Shown here: piece by piece, positions 42,703 to 51,356 of the stretch
Layout of the letters: each line of letters opens with the position of its first letter
Numbering within the stretch: position 1 is the first letter of the stretch
From: Lachnospiraceae bacterium
Lineage (GTDB): Bacteria > Bacillota > Clostridia > Lachnospirales > Lachnospiraceae
DNA: 51,686 nucleotides
NCBI GenBank assembly: GCA_014804485.1
Contig: JAAUZT010000018.1
Span: 91,564 to 143,249, forward strand
Reading direction: 5' to 3'
Position numbers and translations under genes: made by a program
The notes under the pieces: generated by a model
Told to the model about the DNA's origin: nothing
The model's database searches: none
Seen by the model: only the letters and a program-made list of their open reading frames with translations

Positions 42703-43986
42703 TTATTTCGTCTTCTGTCCCTCTAACTCATGGTAAATATCAAAGCAATCAAATGTTGCAAAATAATCTTTCGGTGTCTCCGCCCGTCTGATCAACTGCA
42801 CATCACCGCCTTCCCTTAATAACAATTCCGCTGATTTGAGTTTTCCGTTATAATTATACCCCATCGCATATCCGTGGGCACCGGTATCATGAATCACAAG
42901 ATAATCCCCCGTATCGATTTCCGGCAGCATTCTGTCAATGGCAAATTTATCGTTATTCTCACACAAAGAACCCGTCACGTCATACTTATGGTCGCACGCC
43001 TCTTCCTCCTTACCGAGTACGGTAATATGGTGATATGCACCGTACATCGCAGGCCGCATCAGATTAACTGCACAGGCATCCACGCCGATATATTCCTTAT
43101 GGGTATGCTTCTCATGAATCGCCTGTGTCACCAATGCACCGTAAGGTCCCATCATGAAACGCCCCATTTCCGTATAAATTGCCACGTCGCTCATCCCGGC
43201 CGATACGAGTACTTCCTCATACACCCGGCGCACTCCCTCGCCGATCACGCGAATATCATTCCCCGTCTGGTCCGGTGTATAAGGGATTCCCACACCGCCG
43301 GAGAGATTGATAAACTCCAGTTCCACGCCGGCCTCATCCCTGATCTTTACTGCCACCTCAAAGAGCTGCCTGGCCAGTTCAGGATAATAATCATTGGTCA
43401 CCGTATTACTGGCGAGAAATGCATGAAGCCCGAAATGCTTCACACCTTTTTCTTTTAGAATCCGATATCCCTCAAACAACTGCTCCGTGGTAAAGCCATA
43501 TTTGGCATCCCCGGGATTATCCATGATTCCGTTACTCATCCGGAACACTCCGCCCGGATTGTATCGACAGCTCATCGTCTCCGGAAGTGTTCCCAGAATC
43601 TTCTCCACAAATTCGATATGCGTAATGTCATCTAAGTTGATAATACCGCCCACTTTTGCACAGTATGCATACTCTTCCGCCGGCGTATCATTCGATGAAA
43701 ACATAATATCATGTCCATTGATTCCCAGTGCATTGCTCATCATCAGCTCCGTCATCGATGAACAGTCACAGCCTGCCCCGTACTCATGCAGAATTTGAAT
43801 CAAAAACGGATTGGGACATGCCTTCACCGCAAAATATTCCTTAAAACCTTTATTCCAGGCAAAGGCTTCCTTCACTGCCTTAGCATTTTCCCTAATTCCT
43901 TTTTCATCGTAGATATGAAAAGGCGTCGGATAGGTCTTCACGATCTCCTCTACCTGTTCCTTTGTCACAAACGGTACTTTTTTCAT
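42703..43986 (-). CDS. lysA: Diaminopimelate decarboxylase-family protein
   Basis: This 427-residue PLP enzyme of the fold III type converts meso-diaminopimelate to lysine. It has the PLP-lysine motif EYFAVKACPNPFL, the glycine loop NLSGGVGIPYTPDQ and the active-site cysteine region DVTGSLCENNDKFA. The length is in range. The chosen start MKKVPFVTKE is the ATG of the long frame. A predicted promoter (TTTACA-18-TAAGAT, 44069-44098) lies 82 bp upstream. Confidence 0.9.
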   Translation of the reverse strand: MKKVPFVTKEQVEEIVKTYPTPFHIYDEKGIRENAKAVKEAFAWNKGFKEYFAVKACPNPFLIQILHEYGAGCDCSSMTELMMSNALGINGHDIMFSSNDTPAEEYAYCAKVGGIINLDDITHIEFVEKILGTLPETMSCRYNPGGVFRMSNGIMDNPGDAKYGFTTEQLFEGYRILKEKGVKHFGLHAFLASNTVTNDYYPELARQLFEVAVKIRDEAGVELEFINLSGGVGIPYTPDQTGNDIRVIGEGVRRVYEEVLVSAGMSDVAIYTEMGRFMMGPYGALVTQAIHEKHTHKEYIGVDACAVNLMRPAMYGAYHHITVLGKEEEACDHKYDVTGSLCENNDKFAIDRMLPEIDTGDYLVIHDTGAHGYAMGYNYNGKLKSAELLLREGGDVQLIRRAETPKDYFATFDCFDIYHELEGQKTK

Positions 43987-44068
43987 TTTTAGAACACGAC
44001 TCCTCTCTTTTGCTTTTCATTTTGCTGCTCTTACGCTTCAACTCTTCTGTTTTTAGTATGTCGGATAT

Positions 44069-44098
44069 ATCTTAACATTGTAATGTATAATCTGTAAA
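44069..44098 (-). promoter_or_regulatory. Predicted promoter for lysA
   Basis: TTTACA, 18 bases, TAAGAT; the spacer carries the small inverted repeat ACATTGTAATGT. Confidence 0.4.
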
Positions 44099-44135
44099 CA
44101 TGATTGTGCGCATATCAGTAATCAATATTTTTCAT

Positions 44136-44177
44136 AAAAAAAGCAAATGCCTGCCTCACATTATATGAAACAGGCAT
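44136..44177 (-). terminator. Terminator after ung
   Basis: ATGCCTG and CAGGCAT form a stem with a 17-base loop, followed by TTTGCTTTTTTT. It closes the hisH-hisF-ung run. Confidence 0.8.
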
Positions 44178-44214
44178 CAGGCACTAAAGCTCTTAAATCC
44201 TTTCGGATAATGTT

Positions 44215-44892
44215 TTAAATATTCTCAATCTGCCAGTCAATAGGCTCTACACCGTTTTCCTTCAGAAAATCATTGCACTGACTGAAATGCCTGCACCCGA
44301 AAAAGCCGCGGTAAGCCGACAGCGGACTCGGATGGGGAGCTTTCAGGATCAAATGCTTCGGATTTGTTAACATCGGAATCTTACTCTGCGCCGGACGCCC
44401 CCATAACAAATATACGATCGGACGATCCTGCGCATTCACTGCCTCTATCACGGCATCCGTAAACTGCTCCCATCCTTTACCTTGATGTGAATTGGCCTGA
44501 TGCGCACGTACCGTAAGAACCGTATTGAGCAAAAGCACTCCCTGCTCTGCCCACTTCTTCAGATAACCGTTGTTAGGAACATAACAGCCAAGATCCTCAT
44601 GGAGCTCCTGATAGATATTCTGTAAAGACGGCGGAATCTCTTTCTGATCCTGCGGCACCGAAAAACTCATGCCATGTGCCTGATGCTCATTGTGATAGGG
44701 ATCCTGTCCTAACAGAAGCACCTTCACTTCCTGTAACGGCGTAAAATGAAATGCACTGAAAATCTCATCCGCCGGCGGATAGATCACTTTTTTACTGTAT
44801 TCTTCCTTTACGAAGGTATAAAGTTCTCTGTAGTACGCCTTGTGAAATTCCCCGTCCAGCGCTGCCGCCCAGTCATTACTCAGCATTGCCAT
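44215..44892 (-). CDS. ung: Uracil-DNA glycosylase
   Basis: Ung removes uracil from DNA. The 225-residue protein has the water-activating motif GQDPYHNEHQ, GVLLLNTVLTVRAHQANSH and the DNA-intercalation motif HPSPLSAYRGFFGC. The ATG at 44892 follows GGGAG by 9 bases; the frame extends to 45015 without a ribosome binding site. Confidence 0.95.
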   Translation of the reverse strand: MAMLSNDWAAALDGEFHKAYYRELYTFVKEEYSKKVIYPPADEIFSAFHFTPLQEVKVLLLGQDPYHNEHQAHGMSFSVPQDQKEIPPSLQNIYQELHEDLGCYVPNNGYLKKWAEQGVLLLNTVLTVRAHQANSHQGKGWEQFTDAVIEAVNAQDRPIVYLLWGRPAQSKIPMLTNPKHLILKAPHPSPLSAYRGFFGCRHFSQCNDFLKENGVEPIDWQIENI

Positions 44893-45045
44893 AATCCGTA
44901 TCTCCCGCCTATATTTCTCGTAACTGCTCAGAACCCTGTTCTTCACAGTTATACCTTTTTCTATTATTCTGTCAATATATCTGCCAGTGATCTTTGCAGA
45001 ACGGCAACCTAGCAAGATTATTTATTAGATTATCATGTCATGAAA

Positions 45046-45807
45046 TCACAATCTTACGGAAATTCGCTTCTCCCTTAGATATTGCTTCAAATCCCGAATC
45101 TCCATCTCTTTAAAATGAAACAAAGATGCAGCCAAAGCAGCATCCGCCTTACCCACTGTAAATGCCTCGTAGAAATGCTCCATTGTGCCCGCACCGCCGG
45201 AAGCTATGACCGGAATCGACACATTTTCCGCAATGGTCTTTGTCAGATCCAGATCATATCCCTCCTTTGTCCCGTCACCATCCATGCTGGTTAACAGGAT
45301 CTCTCCCGCACCCAGACTATCGGCTTTCATCGCCCACTCTATGGCATCGATCCCCATATCTATGCGTCCGCCATTCTTATAAATATTCCATCCGCTTCCG
45401 TCCGGACGTCGTTTTGCATCGATCGCAACCACGACACACTGACTGCCGAACTTATCCGCCGCCTCAGAAATCAACTTCGGATTCATAATTGCCGCCGAGT
45501 TAACGGATACTTTATCCGCTCCCTCTCTTAAGATCTCCCTGAAATCCTCAACAGTACGGATTCCTCCTCCTACGGTAAAAGGAATAAACACTCGCTCCGC
45601 AACCTTGCGCACCATCTCCACCGCCGTAGTCCGCGCGTCGGAAGACGCCGTAATATCCAGAAACACGAGTTCATCCGCGCCCGATCTGTCATATGCAGCG
45701 CCGACCTCCGCCGGATCCCCTGCATCCTTAAAATTTATGAAATTAACGCCTTTAACCACCCTGCCGTTCTTCACATCCAGGCAGGGAATTATTCTCTTTG
45801 TATGCAT
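45046..45807 (-). CDS. hisF: Imidazole glycerol phosphate synthase subunit HisF
   Basis: HisF is the cyclase half of the enzyme that makes imidazole glycerol phosphate and AICAR in histidine synthesis. The 253-residue beta/alpha barrel begins [20 protein letters not shown] and carries [10 protein letters not shown] and a phosphate loop [13 protein letters not shown]. Catalytic Asp11 and the second-half Asp are present. It pairs with hisH upstream. Confidence 0.97.
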   Translation of the reverse strand: MHTKRIIPCLDVKNGRVVKGVNFINFKDAGDPAEVGAAYDRSGADELVFLDITASSDARTTAVEMVRKVAERVFIPFTVGGGIRTVEDFREILREGADKVSVNSAAIMNPKLISEAADKFGSQCVVVAIDAKRRPDGSGWNIYKNGGRIDMGIDAIEWAMKADSLGAGEILLTSMDGDGTKEGYDLDLTKTIAENVSIPVIASGGAGTMEHFYEAFTVGKADAALAASLFHFKEMEIRDLKQYLREKRISVRL

Positions 45808-45832
45808 CTGTGTTTACCTTATTCCATTCCCT

Positions 45833-46444
45833 TTATTTGGAAATATTGAGGAAATTTTTCAGTATCGTCATACCTACATCGGAACTTTTCTCCGGATGAA
45901 ACTGGCAGGCAAACACATTGTCCTCCTCTACGGAAGCATGTATATGCGCTGCATACTCTGTCGTCGCAGTAACAATCTGCGCATCTTCTGCCTGCAGATA
46001 ATAGGAATGGACGAAATATACATAAGCTTCCTCCGAAATACCCTCAAACAATCTTCCTTTATTGGGATAGTTGAGTGAATTCCAGCCGATATGTGGTATC
46101 TTAAGTCCCTGCGTTTCGGGAAGTCTGACGATCTTCCCCTGCAGGATTCCAAGTCCGTCTATTCCTTCACTCTCCTCGCTGCTCTCAAACAGTAACTGCA
46201 ATCCAAGACAGATTCCGAGAAAAGGTGTCCTTCTGTCTACAACCTCCCGGATCACATCCGCCAGATGATACTGATGTATTTTATTCATGGCATCACCAAA
46301 GGCACCGACTCCCGGCAAAATAACGTGATCCGCGGACAGAATCTCATCCGGATCTCTTGTTATTCTGACGCTCTCCCCCAATGCCAGCATTGCTTTTTCA
46401 ACACTTTTGATGTTTCCGGCATCGTAATCAATTATTGCAACCAT
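45833..46444 (-). CDS. hisH: Imidazole glycerol phosphate synthase subunit HisH
   Basis: HisH is the glutaminase that supplies ammonia to HisF. The 203-residue class I amidotransferase has GVGAFGDAM, the nucleophile motif FLGICLGLQLLFESSEE and the His-Glu pair CQFHPEKSS. It lies 25 bp upstream of hisF. The other his genes are not in this window. Confidence 0.97.
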   Translation of the reverse strand: MVAIIDYDAGNIKSVEKAMLALGESVRITRDPDEILSADHVILPGVGAFGDAMNKIHQYHLADVIREVVDRRTPFLGICLGLQLLFESSEESEGIDGLGILQGKIVRLPETQGLKIPHIGWNSLNYPNKGRLFEGISEEAYVYFVHSYYLQAEDAQIVTATTEYAAHIHASVEEDNVFACQFHPEKSSDVGMTILKNFLNISK

Positions 46445-46494
46445 TCTATGTCCTGCTCCTGTTTCTACCGCGCTCTCACAACTTGTACACTGTG

Positions 46495-49122
46495 TTACAG
46501 GATCTCATTGCTTTCTGCCTCTTCTGTTTCATCCGTATTTTGCAGTCTGTCAATGATCTCTTCCTCCTCCGGAAGTACATCCTGTTTCACTTCAGGCATA
46601 TCGCCATCATCATCACCAAATGTATCTCCATAGATGACCTCTCGTAATCTCTGGGAATATGTTACATTATCACCCGATCCCAGAATATCCAGCGCATCTG
46701 CCTCCGACAATCCATACTGGTTCGACAACGCATCAAGAATCTGACCATATATTTCATCCAGTTCACTGCTCACACGATACAGCTCGGCATCGTCCCACAG
46801 ATTGTGATAACGATTCACACCTTCCAGTAAAGCATTCAATGCCTCAAGCGGCATATCCATCTTAACATAATTCTCGTAGGAATTAAGTTTACGTTTTACC
46901 TGCAAGATTACACTGCTCTTCTGAAGCAGTAACTCGTCTTCCTCATTCAGCTCGCGACCGTACAACTGCTCATATACCTGTTCATACTGGGCATGATCAA
47001 ATGCTACACGTGCTTCCTGTTTCTCCATCTGTTCCGGCAGTAACATAGTAACTACAACGATACATGCCGCTAATGTCGCGCAGAACAAAAAGACTGAAGT
47101 TACTTTCTTCTTTGAAAGCTTCTTCTCCGGTACTCCGAGTTCTTCCTCTTCATTCTTTTGTTTCTTTTTCTTCTCTTTTTTCTGCTTCTTAGGCTTAGCC
47201 TCTGCGCCTTCTTCCCCTCCCTCGGAGGATGCTTCATCACCTTTCTTGCCTTTTTTCTTCTTACCCTTCTTATCTGCTTTCTCTTTCTTCTTGGCGTTCA
47301 TCTTATCCTCTGCTTTCAATTCCGCCAGAAGTGCTTTATTCTCTTCGGAAATGTTGCCGATCATCGGTCCGCCATCACCCGGATCGTCGACATTATCATT
47401 CAGATCCTCTTCCTCTTCGTCCTCCTCCAGTAAAAATTCAATGAATCTACTGAAAAATCCCTGCTTTTTGGGTTTATCCTCTGCCTCGGACATGCCTTCC
47501 AGCAGACTGTTCAACTCGCCGACTCCTCCTTCAACAGCTTCTTCCTGACCAGCTCCCTTCTTCGCAGCCTTCTTTGCGAGTTTTTCCTTCTTCTTTTTTT
47601 CTTTTTCCGCTTTCTTCTTCTGTTTTTTTGATTTGAGACTCTCCCGCTCTTCTAATTCTTCCGGTGTAATCTCCCGAATATTCTCAGGTTCTCCCTCAAT
47701 GCCTTCCTCTCCTCCAAAGAGATCGAAACCATCGTCGTCACCGCTATCCGTAACACCGCCCAGCATGGCCAGCATATCATCATCTGAATCCATACCCCGG
47801 TCCGATTTTTCTAACAGATCATTAATCTCAGATAAGTCCTCATCGTCTCCCATTCCTGCCAAAAGTGCAGACAAATCTGAATCGTCCGAAGAGTCAGCGT
47901 CCTGCTCGCTTTCTCCATCCGACAACAGATCGCCTCCCAGCAGTCGGTCTATATCTTCCTCCGACATATCACCTTCATCATCCGTCATATCTGCTTCTTC
48001 CTGACCGGACATATCAAACCCCAAATCATCCAACCCAAGATCATCCAGCGTCAGATCATCCGAACCCGCTTCCTCTTCTGCGGATTCCTCCAATGCAAAA
48101 TCATCTGATGCCATCTCTTCCGGCAGCATACTTTCATCTAATGCCAATTCATCCGGCAAACTGCTTTCATCCAGTGCGAAATCATCCATTTCATCCATTG
48201 TATTATCCTCTGTCAACGATTCTTCCGGCAGCATACTTTCATCCAGTGCCAATTCATCCGGCAGACTGCTCTCGTCCAATGCAAACTCGTCCGGAAGCAT
48301 ACTCTCATCTAATGTCAATTCATCCGTAAAATCATTTTCGTCCGGCACCATCTCTTCCGGCAGCATACTCTCGTCCAGTACCAATTCATCCGGCAGACTG
48401 CTCTCATCCAATGCGAACTCGTCCGGAAGCATGCTCTCATCTAATGTCAATTCATCCGTAAGATCATTTTCATCCGGCACTATCTCTTCTGGCAGCATAC
48501 TCTCGTCCAGTGCTAATTCATCCGGCAGACTGCTCTCGTCCAATGCGAACTCGTCCGGAAGTTCATTCTCGTCCAGTGCCAATTCATCTGAAAGCATACT
48601 CTCATCCAGTACCAGTTCATCCGAAAGTCCGCCTTCATCCAGTTCCGTCTCCTCCGGAAGCATACTCTCATCCAGAACTAATTCATCCGATAAGCTGCTC
48701 TCATCCAGCATCAATTCATCCGATAAAGCACTGTCGTCCAGTACCATTTCATCGAGAAATCCACCTTCATCTGATACCGTTTCCTCCGAAAGCATGCTCT
48801 CATCCAACGCCAATTCGTCCAATAGGCCACTCACATCCGGTTCTATTTCTTCAGAAGGTATCCCCATGCCCATCTCATTTTCAAGAATGTCTGTTTCCTC
48901 CGATGTCATATTCTGCCCCATGGACGCAAACATGGCTTCTATATCATCCGTACTCATCGCCTTATTATACTCCCCTGCCGATGTATTACCTGATAAGGAA
49001 GCATCTGTAACATCTGATGATTCTGTTGCCTGCACTGACGATGAAGACGTTTCCTTCTCATCGCCGTCACCTTCTAACAATGATTTTAAAAGATTATCCA
49101 AATATTCTTCACTTGAGCTCAT
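46495..49122 (-). CDS. Acidic repeat-rich single-pass membrane protein, unknown function
   Basis: I do not recognise this 875-residue protein. Residues 1-100 are Ser/Glu-rich. Residues 104-336 consist of 11-residue repeats such as LALDESMLPEE and FALDESSLPDE. Residues 337-500 are acidic and disordered. Two Lys-rich stretches follow (about 497-527 and 608-660). One membrane helix is at about 674-696 (SVFLFCATLAACIVVVTMLL), preceded by KKLSKKK, so the repeats should be cytoplasmic. A helical TPR-like C-terminal part of about 170 residues (ARVAFDHAQYEQVYEQLYGR) should be outside. A TTGTGA-17-TAAAAT promoter lies upstream. hisH follows 50 bp after the stop. Size, disorder and charge suggest a scaffold or membrane-tethered assembly factor, which is speculation. 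Confidence 0.9.
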   Translation of the reverse strand: MSSSEEYLDNLLKSLLEGDGDEKETSSSSVQATESSDVTDASLSGNTSAGEYNKAMSTDDIEAMFASMGQNMTSEETDILENEMGMGIPSEEIEPDVSGLLDELALDESMLSEETVSDEGGFLDEMVLDDSALSDELMLDESSLSDELVLDESMLPEETELDEGGLSDELVLDESMLSDELALDENELPDEFALDESSLPDELALDESMLPEEIVPDENDLTDELTLDESMLPDEFALDESSLPDELVLDESMLPEEMVPDENDFTDELTLDESMLPDEFALDESSLPDELALDESMLPEESLTEDNTMDEMDDFALDESSLPDELALDESMLPEEMASDDFALEESAEEEAGSDDLTLDDLGLDDLGFDMSGQEEADMTDDEGDMSEEDIDRLLGGDLLSDGESEQDADSSDDSDLSALLAGMGDDEDLSEINDLLEKSDRGMDSDDDMLAMLGGVTDSGDDDGFDLFGGEEGIEGEPENIREITPEELEERESLKSKKQKKKAEKEKKKKEKLAKKAAKKGAGQEEAVEGGVGELNSLLEGMSEAEDKPKKQGFFSRFIEFLLEEDEEEEDLNDNVDDPGDGGPMIGNISEENKALLAELKAEDKMNAKKKEKADKKGKKKKGKKGDEASSEGGEEGAEAKPKKQKKEKKKKQKNEEEELGVPEKKLSKKKVTSVFLFCATLAACIVVVTMLLPEQMEKQEARVAFDHAQYEQVYEQLYGRELNEEDELLLQKSSVILQVKRKLNSYENYVKMDMPLEALNALLEGVNRYHNLWDDAELYRVSSELDEIYGQILDALSNQYGLSEADALDILGSGDNVTYSQRLREVIYGDTFGDDDGDMPEVKQDVLPEEEEIIDRLQNTDETEEAESNEIL
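48115..48813 (-). repeat. 11-residue (33-bp) tandem repeats in the 875-residue protein
   Basis: Eighteen consecutive 11-residue units with no length variation span residues 104-301, and two more follow a 13-residue interruption. A higher-order 44-residue (132-bp) block of four units is duplicated: residues 203-246 and 247-290. Confidence 0.9.
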
Positions 49123-49152
49123 AATTTCACCCCAATAAACTTTTTATGACTA

Positions 49153-49181
49153 ATTTTAACACATACCGTTCAATTTCACAA
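49153..49181 (-). promoter_or_regulatory. Predicted promoter for the repeat protein
   Basis: TTGTGA, 17 bases, TAAAAT with TGT before the -10 (extended -10). It lies 31 bp upstream of the gene start. Confidence 0.7.
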
Positions 49182-49209
49182 ATTTCTTTCGTCAAAACAG
49201 TTCCCTTTC

Positions 49210-50013
49210 CTATGTCCGCCCCGCATCACATAAAAAATCAACCGGATTCTCCCCTATGCCTAATCCTCTATCACTTATCTCTTCTCCCAGATGATAGAGG
49301 GTGGGATGAATACGATACATATATGCCTTCTGATTATAGAACAAAATCTTTTCAAACGGAAATCGAATTACCGAAGGATACTCCATTCCAACTCCTAATT
49401 CTAACACACATAGCTTCTTATTAACAGTCCCCTGCAGCCATTTTGTGTACACATTCCATTGATCTAAATATCCTTCCTCCGCATATCGGCTTACGCCTAA
49501 CTGATTAAACCTTAATTTGCTTCCGCACTGCCCGCAGATCGGTTCCCGTAATGCCTCAAGCGGCAGTTCTCTTCTATAATATTGCAAAACCGCGTCATAG
49601 CAGTCCTGCGGCATATCACTCAGCGTATGAGAGCAGTTATCATCGCACTGCATCTTACGAAATCCTCCGCAGGGCGTCACGACTCTGTTCTCTTCCAGTC
49701 CCGCTTCATATATATAGTCATCCATGCATAGAGATATGATAAAATAGTTTTTCCCTGCAATCAGACTTTTCAAGCTCCTATACGCGCGCAACCATTTGTC
49801 TTCTCGTTTTTGGGACAATACCATTTTCTGTAAAAACGGTACGATCCACCGGTATGTCTCTGTACTGCCTATCTCGGCTTCTATTTCACGGTAACGCTCG
49901 TCCTCTGACAATGCACTCCAATCATACTGAAAATCTTCCCCGATCCCTACGAGAACCAACTCTGCATCCTCTAGTCGCGCATACAATTCCTGCAATCTGC
50001 CACTCTCCATCAT
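49210..50013 (-). CDS. SIR2-like protein with zinc ribbon, probably no catalytic histidine
   Basis: The 267-residue protein resembles sirtuins: an N-terminal nucleotide-type motif VLVGIGEDFQ, then YFIISLCMDDYIYEAG (the NID region), a four-cysteine zinc site (CDDNC and CGQC: Cys123, 127, 160, 163) and a final LELGVGMEYPSVIRFPFEK. The catalytic His region of active sirtuins reads VVTPCGG here, with no histidine, so deacetylation is doubtful. Function is unknown. The ATG at 50013 follows GAGGG closely; the next ATG three bases on is an equal candidate. It lies between cheV and the repeat protein. Confidence 0.8.
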   Translation of the reverse strand: MMESGRLQELYARLEDAELVLVGIGEDFQYDWSALSEDERYREIEAEIGSTETYRWIVPFLQKMVLSQKREDKWLRAYRSLKSLIAGKNYFIISLCMDDYIYEAGLEENRVVTPCGGFRKMQCDDNCSHTLSDMPQDCYDAVLQYYRRELPLEALREPICGQCGSKLRFNQLGVSRYAEEGYLDQWNVYTKWLQGTVNKKLCVLELGVGMEYPSVIRFPFEKILFYNQKAYMYRIHPTLYHLGEEISDRGLGIGENPVDFLCDAGRT

Positions 50014-50101
50014 GTACCCTCACTTTTACCGCTCCGGCTTTACATCCAAACATATTTTTCTTCACACGCTTTAATTCTGCCGAACAGTTGCAGTTTTCTA
50101 C

Positions 50102-50131
50102 AAAATAAAAGCCGGGATAATCCCAGCTTTT
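50102..50131 (-). terminator. Terminator after cheV
   Basis: AAAAGCTGGGA and TCCCGGCTTTT form an 11-bp stem around three bases, followed by ATTTTG. Confidence 0.85.
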
Positions 50132-50147
50132 ACCATTTGGTAATATA

Positions 50148-51050
50148 CTACTTCAGATTTAAAACCAACTCATCCACTGTGCGTACCAGATTACCTATCT
50201 CAGGTTTTGAAAGCTGTGCATTTGCGCCGAGTGCTGCGCCCTTTCTCTTCATCTCATCGTTCACCAGTGATGAGAAAATAACAACCGGGATATCCTTTGT
50301 TTCTTCATCAGATTTGATGAGCTTTGTCAGTCTATGACCATCCATAAGCGGCATCTCAATATCGGTAATGACGCACTGCACATGTTCCTTCAATGTACCT
50401 TCCTTCTTACATTCCTGAATAACATCATACGCCTGCTGTCCGTTCTCGGTATGGATCAAATTTGCATATCCTGCCTTATGTAGAGAATCTACAATCAATT
50501 TGTTCAAAAGTGGAGAATCCTCAGCAATCAAAATAGGTACATCATTTCTCTGTCTCTCGCCCAGTTCTTCTATATCTGTCATCTTCAATCCGGTTTCAGG
50601 ATTAATGTCTGTCACAATCTTCTCAAAATCAAGAACAATGATCAGTCGATCCTCAAACTTAATAATACCGGTTGAAACACCTTCTTCTGTCGTTGACACA
50701 GTAGATCCGGGTTTAATAATATCTCTCCATGATACACGGTGAATACCGACAACCGAATCCACATGGAATGCAATATCCAGTTTATTAAAGCTGGTTATAA
50801 TAAACAGTCCTCCCGGCTGTGCCATTCCGCGCTGCAGACAATTTTTCAAGTCAATTGCCGTAATCATCGTATCACGCGGCATGAATATACCTTCAATACT
50901 CGGATGGGCATTCGGTACCGGAGTGACCGGCTCATAGGTAATAATCTCTTTGATCTTAGCGACATTAATACCATAGGCATTCCCATCTAACTTAAATTCA
51001 AGCACTTCCAACTCATTTGTTCCATTCTCAAGCAGAATCTTCGTATCCAT
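50148..51050 (-). CDS. cheV: Chemotaxis protein CheV
   Basis: CheV couples chemoreceptors to CheA, with a phosphorylatable tail. The 300-residue protein has an N-terminal CheW-like domain (VLEFKLDGNAYGINVAKIKE, IEGIFMPRDTMITAIDLK) and a C-terminal receiver (ILIAEDSPLLNKLIVDSL, CVITDIEMPLMDG, VVIFSSL). The phosphoacceptor Asp is in TDIEMP. The ATG at 51050 follows GAGGTG by 6 bases. It is the first gene downstream of the rRNA operon terminator. Confidence 0.95.
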   Translation of the reverse strand: MDTKILLENGTNELEVLEFKLDGNAYGINVAKIKEIITYEPVTPVPNAHPSIEGIFMPRDTMITAIDLKNCLQRGMAQPGGLFIITSFNKLDIAFHVDSVVGIHRVSWRDIIKPGSTVSTTEEGVSTGIIKFEDRLIIVLDFEKIVTDINPETGLKMTDIEELGERQRNDVPILIAEDSPLLNKLIVDSLHKAGYANLIHTENGQQAYDVIQECKKEGTLKEHVQCVITDIEMPLMDGHRLTKLIKSDEETKDIPVVIFSSLVNDEMKRKGAALGANAQLSKPEIGNLVRTVDELVLNLK

Positions 51051-51164
51051 GTAATCCACCTCACGTTATATATTTAGAAAATACCTCTTAAATCTATCTG
51101 ATTGCCAGTACACCTTACCTAATTTACCCATAAAATATACTGCAATCTCAAATTTCTTTCATTA

Positions 51165-51218
51165 TATCATAAAAAAAATAAAAAAAAAACACTATTTGCA
51201 TTTTTTTGCAAATAGTGT
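51165..51218 (-). terminator. Rho-independent terminator of the rRNA operon
   Basis: ACACTATTTGCA and TGCAAATAGTGT form a perfect 12-bp stem, followed by a long T-run on the minus strand. It lies about 140 bp after the 23S 3' end. Confidence 0.9.
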
Positions 51219-51298
51219 GAATATTTCTTACATATTAAAGGGACATACCCTCAAAACCGAACCTGAAAATCTCTCACAATGAATGTCTCTGTCCGTTG

Positions 51299-51354
51299 GG
51301 AAGAATCGTTTACGATTCTTCCGGAGATGTGGCTGCCTCTGTAGCCATTTCTCC
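51299..51354 (-). other. Hairpins in the 23S rRNA trailer
   Basis: Two hairpins follow the 23S end: GGAAGAATCG/CGATTCTTCC (10 bp, TTTA-type loop) at 51299-51322, and GGAGA-TGGCT/AGCCA-TCTCC with an internal loop at 51323-51354. They probably belong to rRNA processing. No tRNA or 5S is seen in the 51051-51356 gap. Confidence 0.6.
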
Positions 51355-51356
51355 AT

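Noticed and set aside
43987..44214. A lysine riboswitch ahead of lysA
   Set aside because: The leader is short and shows no conserved long stems of the L box; only a promoter and the ung terminator are seen.
48115..48813. CRISPR-like regular repeats
   Set aside because: The 33-bp units are contiguous and in frame within a coding sequence, with no unique spacers and no cas genes.
48431..49138. Long Ser-rich open frames on the plus strand opposite the repeat protein
   Set aside because: The 33-bp repeats keep all frames open in phase; there is no ribosome binding site and no recognisable domain.
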